Numbered from the stretch's first letter, positions 23,216 through 34,836 are shown. The stretch: 64,000 nucleotides of DNA from Onthophagus taurus (GCF_036711975.1 NC_091966.1:41175501-41239500); one strand, 5' to 3'. Notes: generated by a model not told the origin, from the sequence alone. A program made the numbers and translations.

Positions 23216-24259
23216 CAGGCTGACTTATTACTATCCCGGCGGTCGATAGTTACTAAACCGTTTGAAAAACAAAAAAATATTTTATACAAAAATTGTTTGA
23301 CTCGTGACTTTGTATGTCGTAAAATTATTTTAACTTATACAGGCTGTTCCATGTAAGCGTAACGGAGAGTACATAAATTTATTTAAATGGCGCATTATTC
23401 TTTGTTTCGTTGCTATGGCAACCAACATTGTTATTTTAAATGGGATGCTCTCTACGCGATTAATGTAATTTTATGTAATTTTTTGACATTTAAAACTGTC
23501 AACGGCGTTATTTCGGCGCTTACTTTGATTGAAATTAGCTGATTTTTTCTCGATTTTTTTCTTATACAATTTTATGATATGATATGTTCATCGCATAGAG
23601 GGACTTATCCTCTATCAAAGTATGCAAAAAAAATATATGCATCGCATTTAAAATAACAATGCTGGTTGCCATAGCAATGAAACGAAAAACAATACAAACA
23701 AGCAAATATCGCCAAAAAATGCGCCATGATTAATAAAGAAACTTGTATTTGAAACATTTTTCTTTAAAACCACAAATGGCGAAGTTATTGGCTATATTCC
23801 AGACATTTGACACACCCTGTATATTAAACTTATGAAAAAGCCATTTAAAAAACATCAAAAGTAACTAAGTTTTATGAACACGCTGTATAGCATATCTAAT
23901 ATCATACTGACTTTGACTATTATCTGACATAATTTCAAGGCAAAATTTGGAAAAATGTCGTTTTTACATCGTTTTTAAAAAGATCCTGCAATGGACACAT
24001 TTTGGAAAAACAATTGAATATCTTAAGAACTATGAACGCTATGAGTTAGTAACATATACGGCTGTATAAACAAATTTAATGCTATTCATAATATGATAAA
24101 ATATACTCTCCGTTACTCCTAAATGGAACACCCTGTATAAGTGAAAATGATTTTACGTAATAGAAAGTGGTGAGTCAAATAACTTTTGTATAAAACATTT
24201 TTTTCTTTCTCAAACGGTTTAGCAATTATCGTCCGCCGGGATACTAATAATTCACCCTG
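23216..24259. mobile_element. Foldback element, ~1.04 kb, with a second one nested inside
   Basis: The ends are caggctgacttattactatc and the inverse gatactaataattcaccctg, with (TA)n on both sides. Just inside are inverted cggcggtcgatagtt and aattatcgtccgccgg blocks. A second element with its own ends (caggctgttccatg near 23340, and tggaacaccctg ending at 24135) is nested in it. A relative of the right half lies at 52611-53067. Confidence 0.8.
23340..24135. mobile_element. Nested foldback element, ~800 bp
   Basis: The ends caggctgttccatgtaagcg and gttactcctaaatggaacaccctg are inverted, with the inner blocks cgtaacggagagtac and actctccgttac. It is flanked by TA. Further internal symmetry (gcatcgcatttaaaataaca around the centre) suggests yet another insertion. 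Non-coding. Confidence 0.65.
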
Positions 24260-24315
24260 TATATATATATATATAATATTTATAATATAATATATATATA
24301 TATATATATATAATA
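24260..24315. repeat. (TA)n microsatellite
   Basis: An almost pure TA run, broken by aatatttata, directly follows the foldback element. Such runs also lie at 23199-23215. They may have grown from successive TA target duplications. Confidence 0.9.
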
Positions 24316-24594
24316 TTCTTCGATCCGACTTTTTATTACAATTTAATAGTTTTTAGATGATTATTTCAATCCATTTATAATGATAAGAGATCCTATAAAG
24401 TAAATCCAGTTTTTTTTTTCTTATAGTAGCTGTCAAATTATTGACAAATTGACAAGATTAACAGGGAATTTTGTTATATCATGTTTTCAATCAATTTTCA
24501 TTACTCAAAAATATAAAATTCAGTTTTTGTTTTATATTTATTCATAAATAATTGGAATAAAATAAAAATTTCTTAAAACTAAAAGCGTCACTAC

Positions 24595-25075
24595 AAATAC
24601 AACATAACTTTTATTGGTGCCAACAAAACTCGTAAAAATTTAACGTTGACAGATATACAAAACAAATGTACATAAAAGTCCAAGTCAAACTTATTAATTA
24701 TAATTAATTGCGATGAGGAAGATTCAATAGCTGCTATAACATATAGAATAATTGAAATTAAATAAAAAAATTCTTAACCTCAACTATTTAGTTATTAAAA
24801 ATGTTACCAGAATCATAAATTTTATAGGTACCAACAAAAACCCTAAAAATTACAATTGACAGATATACAACAAAAACTGTACATAAAAGCCCAAATCAAA
24901 CTTATTATAATTAATTGCGATGAGGAAGATTCAGTAGCTGCTTTAACATATAGAATAATTGAAATTAAATAAGAAATTCTTAACCTCAACTATTTAGTTA
25001 TTAAAAATGTTACCAGAATAAATTTTAACCTAAAAATTTAACCTTGACAAGTATTATAAAGGAAAGAACTACATA
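24595..25075. repeat. Tandem repeat, ~225-bp unit, a little over two copies
   Basis: The block attgcgatgaggaagattca with agctgctataacatatagaa and aaaaatgttaccagaat occurs near 24708-24810 and again near 24911-25018, with partial third-copy sequence (aaaatttaaccttgacaa) after it. AT-rich and non-coding. Confidence 0.75.
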
Positions 25076-25139
25076 AAACTAAATCAAATTTATAATTTAT
25101 TGTAATCGATCCATTATGGGCAAAAGGCAGAAATATGTG

Positions 25140-25745
25140 TAGAAGATTTAACTTCTGATGGAATAGAAATTCAAAGCTTGGTTTAACAAGAATGTGTATT
25201 TTCACCAATCCTCTTTAACCTACACTTAGAGGATATAATAAATAAAGCACTTGGTGAAGTAGTTAATAGAATAGTTACTGTAAACGAAGAATATGAGTTG
25301 GCTCCAAATATAAGCAAAGCAGAGTACATGGTTATTACAAAAACAACAAAAAGCAATTGAAAGAGTAAAAGAATTTAAATACTTAGGCACAACGATTAAT
25401 GATAACAACGACAGCTCCAAAGAGGCTAGAAGCACGTTTAATGGTATGAAGAAGCTGAAAATGATGAGGTGTTATGCGCTATCGGTACTATTCTTGATTG
25501 ATGGCATTTCAGACATGGATATACAGACGAATGTTAAAGATTTTATGGGTAGAAAATGTGACCAATGAGGAGGTGATGAGATGCGTGCAGAAGGATAGGG
25601 AGATAGTACTGTCGATCAAACAGAGGTCATGCGAGGGGAAAAGTACCAACTTTTGTAAATTATGCAGGGAAAAATTCTGAGTTTGGCTGCACCAGCAGCG
25701 AACTATTCAGATCTGTGGTCGCAAAAGTTAGATGATCTTTAGTGT
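25140..25745 (+). pseudogene. Non-LTR retrotransposon reverse transcriptase, decayed
   Basis: In changing frames the sequence gives QECVFSPILFNLHLEDIIN (the strand before the catalytic YADD box, which is itself deleted), VKEFKYLGTTIND, MKKLKMMRCYALSV, WIYRRMLKILWVENVTNEEV and LWSQKLDDL. This order fits the second half of an RTE/Jockey-like reverse transcriptase. The deletion and several frame changes make it inactive. It sits between the two caspase terminal exons. Confidence 0.75.
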
Positions 25746-25879
25746 CACCTAAAGAAGACTTCTTGAATAAACTTAATTACATGGCGATTAGACATTCTTA
25801 TTTAATTAATAAGAAATGTGGTTGCTCTTCTTATGATTAGCACCTTCAATGATGGTGCACAATATGCACCAACTATGTT

Positions 25880-26155
25880 GCTAAAAGGAAACTTACATGG
25901 TGAATTTTCTACATTTTTTACAGATTATTTAGTTAACATTCCTCATGGTCTTTTATTTTTGATAGACACAAGTTCTTTCATCTATCAGATCTATCTCATC
26001 TTTACCTGAATATATTAATATATCATCAATAGCAATAAAAAATCAAGTTAGTATTTATATTACAAGATAGGTGTTCTAACCTCAAAGTTATTCTTGTCAA
26101 TTTGTACTCTAATAAAAAACTTTTTTTTAAAAAGTGCATTTTAACAACTTCACTT
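25880..26155. repeat. ~300-bp repeat shared with 15139-15440 (copy 2)
   Basis: This matches copy 1 from aaaggaaacttacatggtga through aagtgcattttaacaacttcac, with small deletions. It ends only ~70 bp before caspase exon 5b, so its end lies close to the exon's branch-point and polypyrimidine region. Confidence 0.75.
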
Positions 26156-26226
26156 TGTAAATTTTCAAGTTATTTGAGTGTGATTTAAAGCCAATAAAAA
26201 TAGTTGTAGTAAAACCTTATTTTTAG

Positions 26227-26465
26227 GATTCTACTCCTGGCGAAACACAACTCGTGGTTCTTGGTTTATTCAATCGCTTTGCGAAGAACTTCGTCATAAC
26301 GGCTTCAACGCAGACATCCTAACGTTATTAACATTTGTAAATCGGCGGGTTGCCCTCGATTACGAGAGTAACACCCCCGATATCCCACAAATGCACGCTC
26401 AAAAACAAATACCTTGCGTAACATCGATGCTAACCCGACTGGTTCAATTTACAAAACGCGAATAA
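26227..26465 (+). CDS. Caspase alternative terminal exon 5b (p10 subunit)
   Basis: After the acceptor ttatttttag the exon reads in phase 1: GFYSWRNTTRGSWF ... CVTSMLTRLVQFTKRE and a stop, 79 complete codons. Joined to exon 4 (ending 16787) it gives a 294-residue caspase in place of the 293-residue 5a form. It is closer than 5a to the usual insect p10 (for example SWRNTTRGSW and SLCEEL). No other caspase exon lies between 17219 and 26226, so it cannot be a separate gene as it stands. It should be reached by splicing over ~9.4 kb, skipping exon 5a. Poly(A) signals follow (about 26600). Confidence 0.85.
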
Positions 26466-28115
26466 ACAACAAAAATAAATTTGAATCATTTTTTTTTTTA
26501 ATAAATTTATAAATAGGTCGGGTTTAGCGTTTAATTTTAGTTTTTTTTTTAATTTTTAAGTTATAAGGCGTTAATGAATTAACCTAGTGCAATGTGTTGG
26601 TCAATAAAAATTTGGATCTTAAAACAAAATTAAACAAAAAAAAATTTTCTGGAATAAATATATCAGTACAAAAAATTAAGGATGTGATAAGCAGTACAAG
26701 GTTCTTTTTTTATTGATTGTTGAAGTAATAAGAAAAATTTGAACTAAATTGATTTGATAAAATTGTTTGGAGTCAATTAATTAGATAAAAAGTATTATTT
26801 GCTCATATCATTAATATTAATGCAATGCTGCCAGTTTTCATTCCAATTCTAGATTAATTAAATGAGCCTCAAAAAAACATTTTTTAAATATAAGATTTTA
26901 AAAGTAAGTAATTAATTATTATTGTGGTTGTTCTAACAAAAAAAATCTGCCTTAATGAACGAAAACTGCCATATTTTATGTATTTTTAAATAATAATGTT
27001 AAAAAAATATAACGCCAATGTCTTTCAACTGAAGAATTTAATATAAAATAGTTTCTATTTTATAAAAAAAAAAGTTAATTTTGAATTATTACCGTATTAT
27101 ATCGAAAATGTTTTAATATTTATACCAATCTTAAAAAAAAAATTGTATACTTAATGTCTATCTATAAACTTAAATGTGTAATCTCAAATTCTATTTCATA
27201 TTTCGTAATTGTGTATTTGTCCCAATTTTTCGTAGTAGTGTTAGATTTAAAATGAAATGTAACTTGTTCGAAACTTTATGAACTTTTAGGATTAAGATTT
27301 TTTCCTTTTCAAATGATCTTCATTGGTATTTGTTATTAATACTTTTTATAAATCCTATTTTATAAAAAAAAAAACATTGAAATTAAACTTTTTTTTACAG
27401 AAATATTTTGTGATACAGAGTGATTTGTAATTAAAAATATTAAATCTTATTAATATCTTATTTTTATTTACAACACCCAGAATTATCACAATAACACATT
27501 ATTGCACCAAATCTAAAAAAGCACCTCTGTAATGTGTGAACAGAATTGAAACGAGATAGCTAGTAATATTGATTACAGATACATTGATTGTATCCAGATA
27601 TTTTAGACATACAATTGAATAAGCACTTCAATATACTCATCCAGCAAAGTGTTTTGAGTTATCTACAACGTCGACAAATTATTCTCTTCACTGCTGCTCT
27701 TATCATAATATTATGCCTGTAGGCCAGTCCAATATATCGCGTTTTTTATTTCTTCCTCACTAGTTCTTATTGCGTTTTGGAATACTTTTTAGGGTACATT
27801 TTGGAACTAATTGGTGAGAGTAAGATGTTGATGAGTATGCTATTGGTCAATTTATTTTCCAATTTTTTTTAGTACAAATTTTTGATCATATTGATGTCTG
27901 ACTACTTTCTAGGTCTAGTGTTAGTTCTAATTTTAATTGTTATACAGCGCTTTCTACTATACAAGAAAGAATCTATATAAAAAACGACGCAATCCGCACT
28001 GTAGGGTTTTTAGGTATATTTAAACTTATTCATCCAGATGTGAGATTAGAAGTTTAGTGCAGAGTGGTGTTGTTGAATTTTCTTGTTCAAAAAGGTATCT
28101 CTTTGATAAATGGTT
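26466..28115. other. 3' UTR of caspase exon 5b and spacer
   Basis: Long AT-rich non-coding DNA with several AATAAA-like signals (about 26500 and 26603). I see no gene here. A short piece of the CTAG-rich repeat lies at 27903-27953. Confidence 0.5.
27903..27953. repeat. CTAG-rich dispersed repeat fragment, copy 4
   Basis: Only the phrase tttctaggtctagtgttag with ttctaattttaattgttata and cagcgct is left, matching the inner part of the other copies. Confidence 0.55.
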
Positions 28116-31100
28116 ATTAGGTGTGATTATTACAGATCATTTTAAAGAGAAAGCTTTGAGCTTTAATTTAAAATAAGTCTCATTCCTTAATTTCAATAAA
28201 TACGGCTTCTAGGAATTTTTAAAATAGCATCTTTTTTGACACTTTTAGGTTATACAAAAATGTAAGTTTTATTTCAACATTTTTTTTCTCAATATTTTTC
28301 TAATCCAACCCAACAATTATTATACATCATTTTAAAGAGAAAGCTTTGAGCTTTAATTTAAAATAAGTCTCATTCCTTAATTTCAATAAATACGGCTTCT
28401 AGGAATTTTTAAATTAGCGTCTTTTTTGACACTTTTAGGTTATACGAAAATGTAAGTTTTGTTTCAACATTTTTTTTTAATATTTTTCCAATCCAACCCA
28501 TCAATTATTATACATCATTTTAAAGAGAAAGCTTTGAGCTTTAACTTAGAATAAGTCTCATTCCTTAATTTCAATAAATACGGCTTCCAGGCATTTGTAA
28601 ACTAGCATCTTTTTTGACATTTTTAGGTTAAAAAACTGAACAAATGTATCAAAAATTAACACTCAAACTATCAATGGCTTACATAAAAAAGAAGAAACTT
28701 ACAGGTTAGTTGATAGGCGGCACGATTGCGGAACATTTCAACGGTCCACCAAGAAACATAGCTTCATTAAAACCCAAAAAGGGTGACTCGAATTAATAAA
28801 TTAAAACTAGGACACTTAAAATACAAATTAAAATAACTGACGTTACAAAAGTAAAAATCTTATGATGACTGAACATGGCGAAGAAACAAGTTCTTAAAAA
28901 TATTTTTGTTTGTATTTTAAGTGTCCTAATTTTAATTTATTAATTCGAGTCACCCTTTTTGGGTTTTAATGATGCTATGTTTCTTGGTGGACCGTCGAAA
29001 TGTTCCGCAATCGTGCCGCTTATCAACTAACCTGTAAGTTTCTTCTTTTTTATGTAAGCCATTGATAGTTTGAGTGTTAATCTTTGATACATTTGTTCAC
29101 AGTTTTTTGCCTGTAGAAGAAACAATTAGTTTCGAAATATAGCAAAGAAAGAAGAAAATCCAACCCAACAATTATTATACATCATTTTAAAAAGAAAGAT
29201 TTGAGCTTTAATTTAGAATAAGTCTCATTCCTTAATTTCAATAAATACGGCTTCCAGGAATTTTTAAATTAGCATCTTTTTTGACACTTTTAGGTTATAC
29301 GAAAATGTAAGTTTTATTTCAACATTTTTTTTCTCAATATTTTTCCAATCCAACCCAACAATTATTACACATCATTTTAAATAGAAAGCTTTGAGCTTTA
29401 ATTTAGAATAAATCTCATTCCTTAATTTCAATAAATACGGCTTCCAGGAATTTGTAAACTAGCATCTTTTTTGACACTTTTACGTTATACGAAAATGTAA
29501 GTTTTATTTCAACATTTTTTTAAAAATATTTTTCAATCCAACCCATTAGTTATTATACATCATTTTAAAGAGAAAGCTTTAAGCTTTACTTTGATACAAG
29601 TTTCATTCCATAATTTCAATAAAGACGGCTTCCAGGAATTTTTAAAGTAGCATCTATTTTGACATTTTTAGGTTATACGAAAATGTAAGTTTTATTTCAA
29701 CAGTTTTTTTCATAATATTTTTCCAGTCCAACCCATCAGTTATTATACATCATTTTAAAGAGAAAGCTTTGAGCTTTAATTTGAAACAAGTTTCATTCCT
29801 TAATTTCAATAAACACGGCTTCGAGGAATTTTTAAATTTCTATCTCTTTTGACACTTTTAGGTTATACGAAAATGTAAGTTTTATTTCAACATTTTTTTT
29901 ATAAATATTTTTCCAATCCAACCCAACAATTATTATACATCATTTTAAAGAGAAAGCTTTGAGCTTTAACTTAGAATAAGTCTCATTCCTTAATTTCAAT
30001 AAATACGGCTTCCAGGAATTTTTAAACTAGCATCTTTTTTGACATTTTTAGGTTATACGAAAATGTAAGTTTTATTTCAACATTTTTCCAGTCCAACCCA
30101 TCAGTTATTATACATCATTTTAAAGAGAAAGCTTTGAGCTTTAATTTGAAACAAGTTTCATTTCTTAATTTCAATAAACACGGCTTCGAGGAATTTTTAA
30201 ATTAGTATCTCTTTTGACACTTTTAGGTTATACGAAAATGTAAGTTTTATTTCAACATTTTTTTTTTCTATATTTTTCCAATCCAACCCAACAATTATTA
30301 TACATCATTTTAAATAGAAAGCTTTGAGCTTTAATTTAGAATAAGTCTCATTCCTTAATTTCAATAAATACGGCTTCCAGGAATTTGTAAACTAGCATCT
30401 TTTTTGACACTTTTACGTTATACGAAAATGTAAGTTTTATTTCAACATTTTTTTTCTCTATATTTTTCCAATCCAACCCATTAATTATTATACATCATTT
30501 TAAAGAGAAAGCTTTGAGCTTTAATTTGAAACAAGTTTCATTCCTTAATTTCAATAAACACGGCTTCGAGGAATTTTTAAATTAGTATCTCTTTTGACAC
30601 TTTTAGGTTATACGAAAATGTAAGTTTTATTTCAACATTTTTTTTCTCTATATTTTTCCAATCCAACCCATTAATTATTATACATCATTTTAAAGAGAAA
30701 GCTTTGAGCTTTAATTTGAAACAAGTTTCATTCCTTAATTTCAATAAACACGGCTTCGAGGAATTTTTAAATTAGTATCTCTTTTGACACTTTTAGGTTA
30801 TACGAAAATGTAAGTTTTATTTCAACATTTTTTTCTCAATATTTTTCCAATCCAACCCATTAATTATTATACATCATTTTAAAGAGAAAGCTTTGAGCTT
30901 TAATTTGAAACAAGTTTCATTCCTTAATTTCAATAAACACGGCTTCGAGGAATTTTTAAATTAGTATCTCTTTTGACACTTTTAGGTTATACGAAAATGT
31001 AAGTTTTATTTCAACATTTTTTTTCTCTATATTTTTCCAATCCAACCCAACAATTATTATACATCATTTTAAATAGAAAGCTTTGAGCTTTAATTTAGAA

Positions 31101-32830
31101 TAAGTCTCATTCCTTAATTTCAATAAATACGGCTTCCAGGAATTTTTAAACTAGCATCTTTTTTGACACTTTTAGGTTATACGAAAATGTAAGTTTTATT
31201 TCAACATTTTTTTAAAAATATTTTTCCAATCCAACCCATTAGTTATTATACATCATTTTAAAGAGAAAGCTTTGAGCTTTACTTTGATACAAGTTTCATT
31301 CCATAATTTCAATAAAGACGGCTTCCAGGAATTTTTAAACTAGCATCTATTTTGACATTTTTAGGTTATACGAAAATGTAAGTTTTATTTCAACAGTTTT
31401 TTTCATAATATTTTTCCAGTCCAACCCATCAGTTATTATACATCATTTTAAAGAGAAAGCTTTGAGCTTTAATTTGAAACAAGTTTCATTCCTTAATTTC
31501 AATAAACACGGCTTCGAGGAATTTTTAAATTAGTATCTCTTTTGACACTTTTAGGTTATACGAAAATGTAAGTTTTATTTCAACATTTTTTTTATAAATA
31601 TTTTTCCAATCCAACCCAACAATTATTATACATCATTTTAAAGAGAAAGCTTTGAGCTTTAACTTAGAATAAGTCTCATTCCTTAATTTCAATAAATACG
31701 GCTTCCAGGAATTTTTAAACTAGCATCTTTTTTGACATTTTTAGGTTATACGAAAATGTAAGTTTTATTTCAACATTTTTCCAGTCCAACCCATCAGTTA
31801 TTATACATCATTTTAAAGAGAAAGCTTTGAGCTTTAATTTGAAACAAGTTTCATTCCTTAATTTCAATAAACACGGCTTCGAGGAATTTTTAAATTATTA
31901 TCTCTTTTGACACTTTTAGGTTATACGAAAATGTAAGTTTTATTTCAACATTTTTTTTCTCAATATTTTTTCAATCCAACCCAAGAATTATTATACATCG
32001 TTTTAAAGAGAAAGCTTTAAGCTTTAATTTAGAATAAGTCTCATTCCTTAATTTCAATAAATACGGCTTCCAGGAATTTTTAAACTAGCATCTTTGTTGA
32101 CATTTTTAGGTTATACGGAAATGTAAGTTTTATATCAACATTTTTTTTTCTTAATATTTTTCTAGTCCAACCCATCAGTTATTATACATCATTTTAAAGA
32201 GAAAGCTTTGAGCTTTAATTTGAAACAAGTTTCATTCTTTAATTACAATAAAGACAGCTTCCAGGAATTTTTAAATTAGCATCTCTTTTGACACTTTTAG
32301 GTTATACGAAAATGTAAGTTTTATTTCAACATTTTTTTTCAATCCAACCCAACAATTATTATACATCATTTTAAAGAGAAAGCTTTAAGCTTTAATTTAG
32401 AATAAGTCTCATTCATTAATTTCAATAAATATGGCTTACAGGAATTTTTAAACTAGCATCTTTGTTGACATTTTTAGGTTATACGAAAATGTAAGTTTTA
32501 TTTCAACATTTTTTTCTCAATATTTTTCCAATCCAACCCAACAATTATTATACATCATTTTAAAGAGAAAGCTTTGAGCTTTAATATAGAATAAGTCTCA
32601 TTCCTTAATTTCAATAAATACGACTTCCAGGAAATTTTTAAATTAGCATCTTTTTTGACACTTTTAGGTTATACGAAAATGTTAGTTTTAACTCAACACT
32701 CTTTTTCTCAATATTTTTCTAATTCAAGCCAACGATTATTATACATCAATTTAAACAGAAAGCTTTAAGCTTCAATTTAAAATAAGTTTCATTTCTTAAT
32801 TTCAATAAACACGGCTTTATCATAAGTTAT
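28116..32830. repeat. Satellite-like tandem array, ~181-bp unit, about 23 copies
   Basis: Each unit runs from atccaacccaacaattatta through cattttaaagagaaagcttt, ccttaatttcaataaa, cacggcttcgaggaattttt and cacttttaggttatacg. Spacings are ~175-185 bp, varied by the length of the T-run near the unit end. Two subtypes are interspersed: one with aataagtctcattcc and cggcttccagg, one with acaagtttcattcc and cggcttcgagg. A foldback element (28630-29108) interrupts the array. The run of units at about 29520-31200 partly recurs in the same order ~1.69 kb further on, evidence of a higher-order duplication. Confidence 0.93.
28630..29108. mobile_element. Foldback element inserted in the 181-bp array, ~480 bp
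   Basis: The left arm begins aaaaactgaacaaatgtatc and the right arm ends gatacatttgttcacagttttt. The inner blocks gggtgactcgaattaataaa and tttattaattcgagtcaccc are exact inverses, so the arms are over 200 bp. Array units resume on both sides, so it inserted after the array formed. Non-coding. Confidence 0.8.
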
Positions 32831-33117
32831 CATAAGCAAAACTTTTCCTTTGCAAAATTATTCAATGCCTGTACTATTAAGCTATGTTGCATTTTATGTG
32901 GGACAGTGCAAGTATGTGCAACCATTAAAATCTTAGAGCCTATAAAAGAGGTTTAAATCAAGGAATATTAATAAAATATAAAGGAAAATAGGTTGATATT
33001 AAGAACCAAAATAAATAGCACTCAGATGTTATTTATTGTGTTACACAATTCAAAACTTATAAACACGTATCCATTAACAAAGGTGTCCCACAACACAGTG
33101 CTTTTTAAGACATTGAT
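32831..33117. other. RPS24 3' UTR and array flank
   Basis: On the minus strand AATAAA lies at about 33036-33031, a suitable poly(A) signal for the last RPS24 exon. The rest, up to the array at 32830, is non-coding; a piece near 32836-32885 resembles, inverted, the sequence around 59990-60040. Confidence 0.45.
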
Positions 33118-34381
33118 TTACTGAAAAAGAATAAACAAAAAAATTAGTTAAATCACTTAAAAAACGGATTTAATGAATTAGCATCAAAAATGAAGTTTAT
33201 TATAGATTAAGATGTTTTCAAACTTATACTTTAAGGTAAATGAGGCGATTTAATACAAAAAAAGAATTAAATGCTTTACTGCTAGACATAAACTTGTCTA
33301 AAATAAACCAAAAATACGTGCATAAAAATCCACACAACAAAAACACTATACCTAAATGTGAAAAGAAATAAAATTGAAGAGGAAGAAAATTATTTATCTT
33401 TTTCCACCCTGAAAGAAATTGATAAAGTAAAAGTAAATAAAATAAAGAGAAAATTACATCTTTTAGAAATCTGTTTTTTATATGTAGGCCAATTAAAATT
33501 AATTTAAATTAAATTTAGCATCCAAAAAATGTTTAATTAAATTTTAATTATTATTAAAAAAAAATTTAATTTACCTTTTTGGCTGCAGCGCCAACTTTAC
33601 TCTTCTTAGTACCCCTAACCTTCTTCATCCTATTCTTACGTTCCTTCCTTTGCTTCCTTGTCTGTTGTTTCTTTTCGAACATTCCGTGTCTAGCTAATCT
33701 ATGTTTTGGTTCAAATTTCTTTGCGAAATCTAACGTATCGTAAATTAAGGCGAAACCCGTCGATTTACCACCACCAAAGTTTGTTTTGAATCCAAAAACG
33801 AATACTAAATCTGATGTGGTCTAAAACATTAAAATAAGTTAGATAATAAATCAATTAATAATTAATAAACATACCTTATAAATTTTTGCTAATTTTTCAC
33901 GAATATTTAATTTTTTAACTGATGGTTGTCCAGGATGGAGCACGTCCACTACCATTTGCTTTCGACACAACAATCTGTTGGTCATAAATTTGCGTGTATG
34001 AATCGTTGCGGTTCCTTCAGTCTACAAATAAAGAAAATTTTTGAGGTTATGTCAAGATATTTGAGGTTATGTTCATTTAATTTTGATTAAATTTTGAGAC
34101 TAAATTAAATATACAAAATTAAATTGATTATAAAGATGATTAATATGTTTAAATACAAAGATAATTAATAAATTAATAAATAAAATTAAAGGAAAATCAT
34201 TTAAAGTGACGTTTGTTTACCATGCTTAAATCGAGCGATTTTTCATCAAACGATTATGAGATTTTCTCAATTAAAGTATGGTTTTATATAAAATGAAATG
34301 TGAAAAATTTAAATTTTAACGATTTTTTAATAATAATATAAAGATGATTACGATAAAAATAGATGAAATAATACTAACCAT
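33118..34381 (-). CDS. RpS24: 40S ribosomal protein S24 (RPS24)
   Basis: Minus-strand exons are 34381-34379 (ATG only), 34021-33875, 33820-33575 and 33120-33118 (stop only), giving 132 residues. The protein reads [19 protein letters not shown], then [46 protein letters not shown] and the basic [16 protein letters not shown] tail ending AAAKK. The ATG ending exon 1 exactly at a splice donor is also known for vertebrate RPS24. For the 3' end I prefer splicing from AAAAAG|GTAAAT to an acceptor (ttctttttcag on the minus strand) followed at once by TAA, giving the usual ...KK end. Reading through instead would add only VN before TAA at ~33568. An AATAAA signal follows at about 33036-33031. Confidence 0.93.
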
Positions 34382-34430
34382 TTTGACAGTGTAAAAGCAC
34401 AACGCGAAAAGAGCGCCTCTCCCGGTTGTT
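34382..34430 (-). promoter_or_regulatory. RPS24 start site with 5' TOP-like tract
   Basis: On the minus strand CTCTTTTC at 34413-34406 is a C followed by pyrimidines, as at the start of TOP mRNAs, and lies ~30 bases before the ATG. The tract is within a short GC-richer patch. TOP tracts place ribosomal-protein mRNAs under TOR/LARP1 translational control in animals. The exact start site is inferred. Confidence 0.5.
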
Positions 34431-34836
34431 TTTTCAAATAAAATTTCATTTCCTTTACCAACCTAAAAATACGAAATGTTTCTACTTTTTATGATTATTT
34501 ATAAAAAAAATAATAAAAATTAATCAAATAAAAACTTTTTTTAGTTGTATAAAATTGAATTTAGTAATAATTAATAAAAATTTCCATTAAAATCAAATTT
34601 GATAAAAAAATATTTTTTTTCCTGTTTATAACAATTATAATCTTTATTTTTTTATGATTAAACATTTATTTTACACAAAATATCTCGGTTTACTTATTTA
34701 TTTAGCACACATTTGTTATTGTAATTACCATATAAAAGAATTTTAGTAACATACAATTTTATTGTTCACTTTGTTATTGAACTTAAATTGTTAATATTCT
34801 TATTGTTAATACATAAATAATTAAATATAATCACAA
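34431..34836. other. Divergent spacer between RPS24 and AKR
   Basis: About 400 bp of AT-rich DNA that must contain the promoters of both genes. No TATA box can be singled out in such AT-rich sequence. Confidence 0.4.

Noticed and set aside
26227-26465. A second, separate caspase gene
   Set aside because: Only the p10 exon is present; no p20 exons, His or Cys region lies between 17219 and 26226. The phase and acceptor fit exon 4 of the same gene.
28116-32830. CRISPR-like array
   Set aside because: The ~181-bp units are directly adjacent with no unique spacers, and the genome is eukaryotic; this is a satellite-type array.
34379-34466. An apparent minus-strand exon just before RPS24 (TTTTTAG acceptor, open frame GNEILFEKTTGRGALF, donor GTTAGT)
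   Set aside because: Its end is the RPS24 exon 1 (ATG at a donor), and a TOP-like start lies inside it. The open frame is best explained as promoter and leader read by chance.
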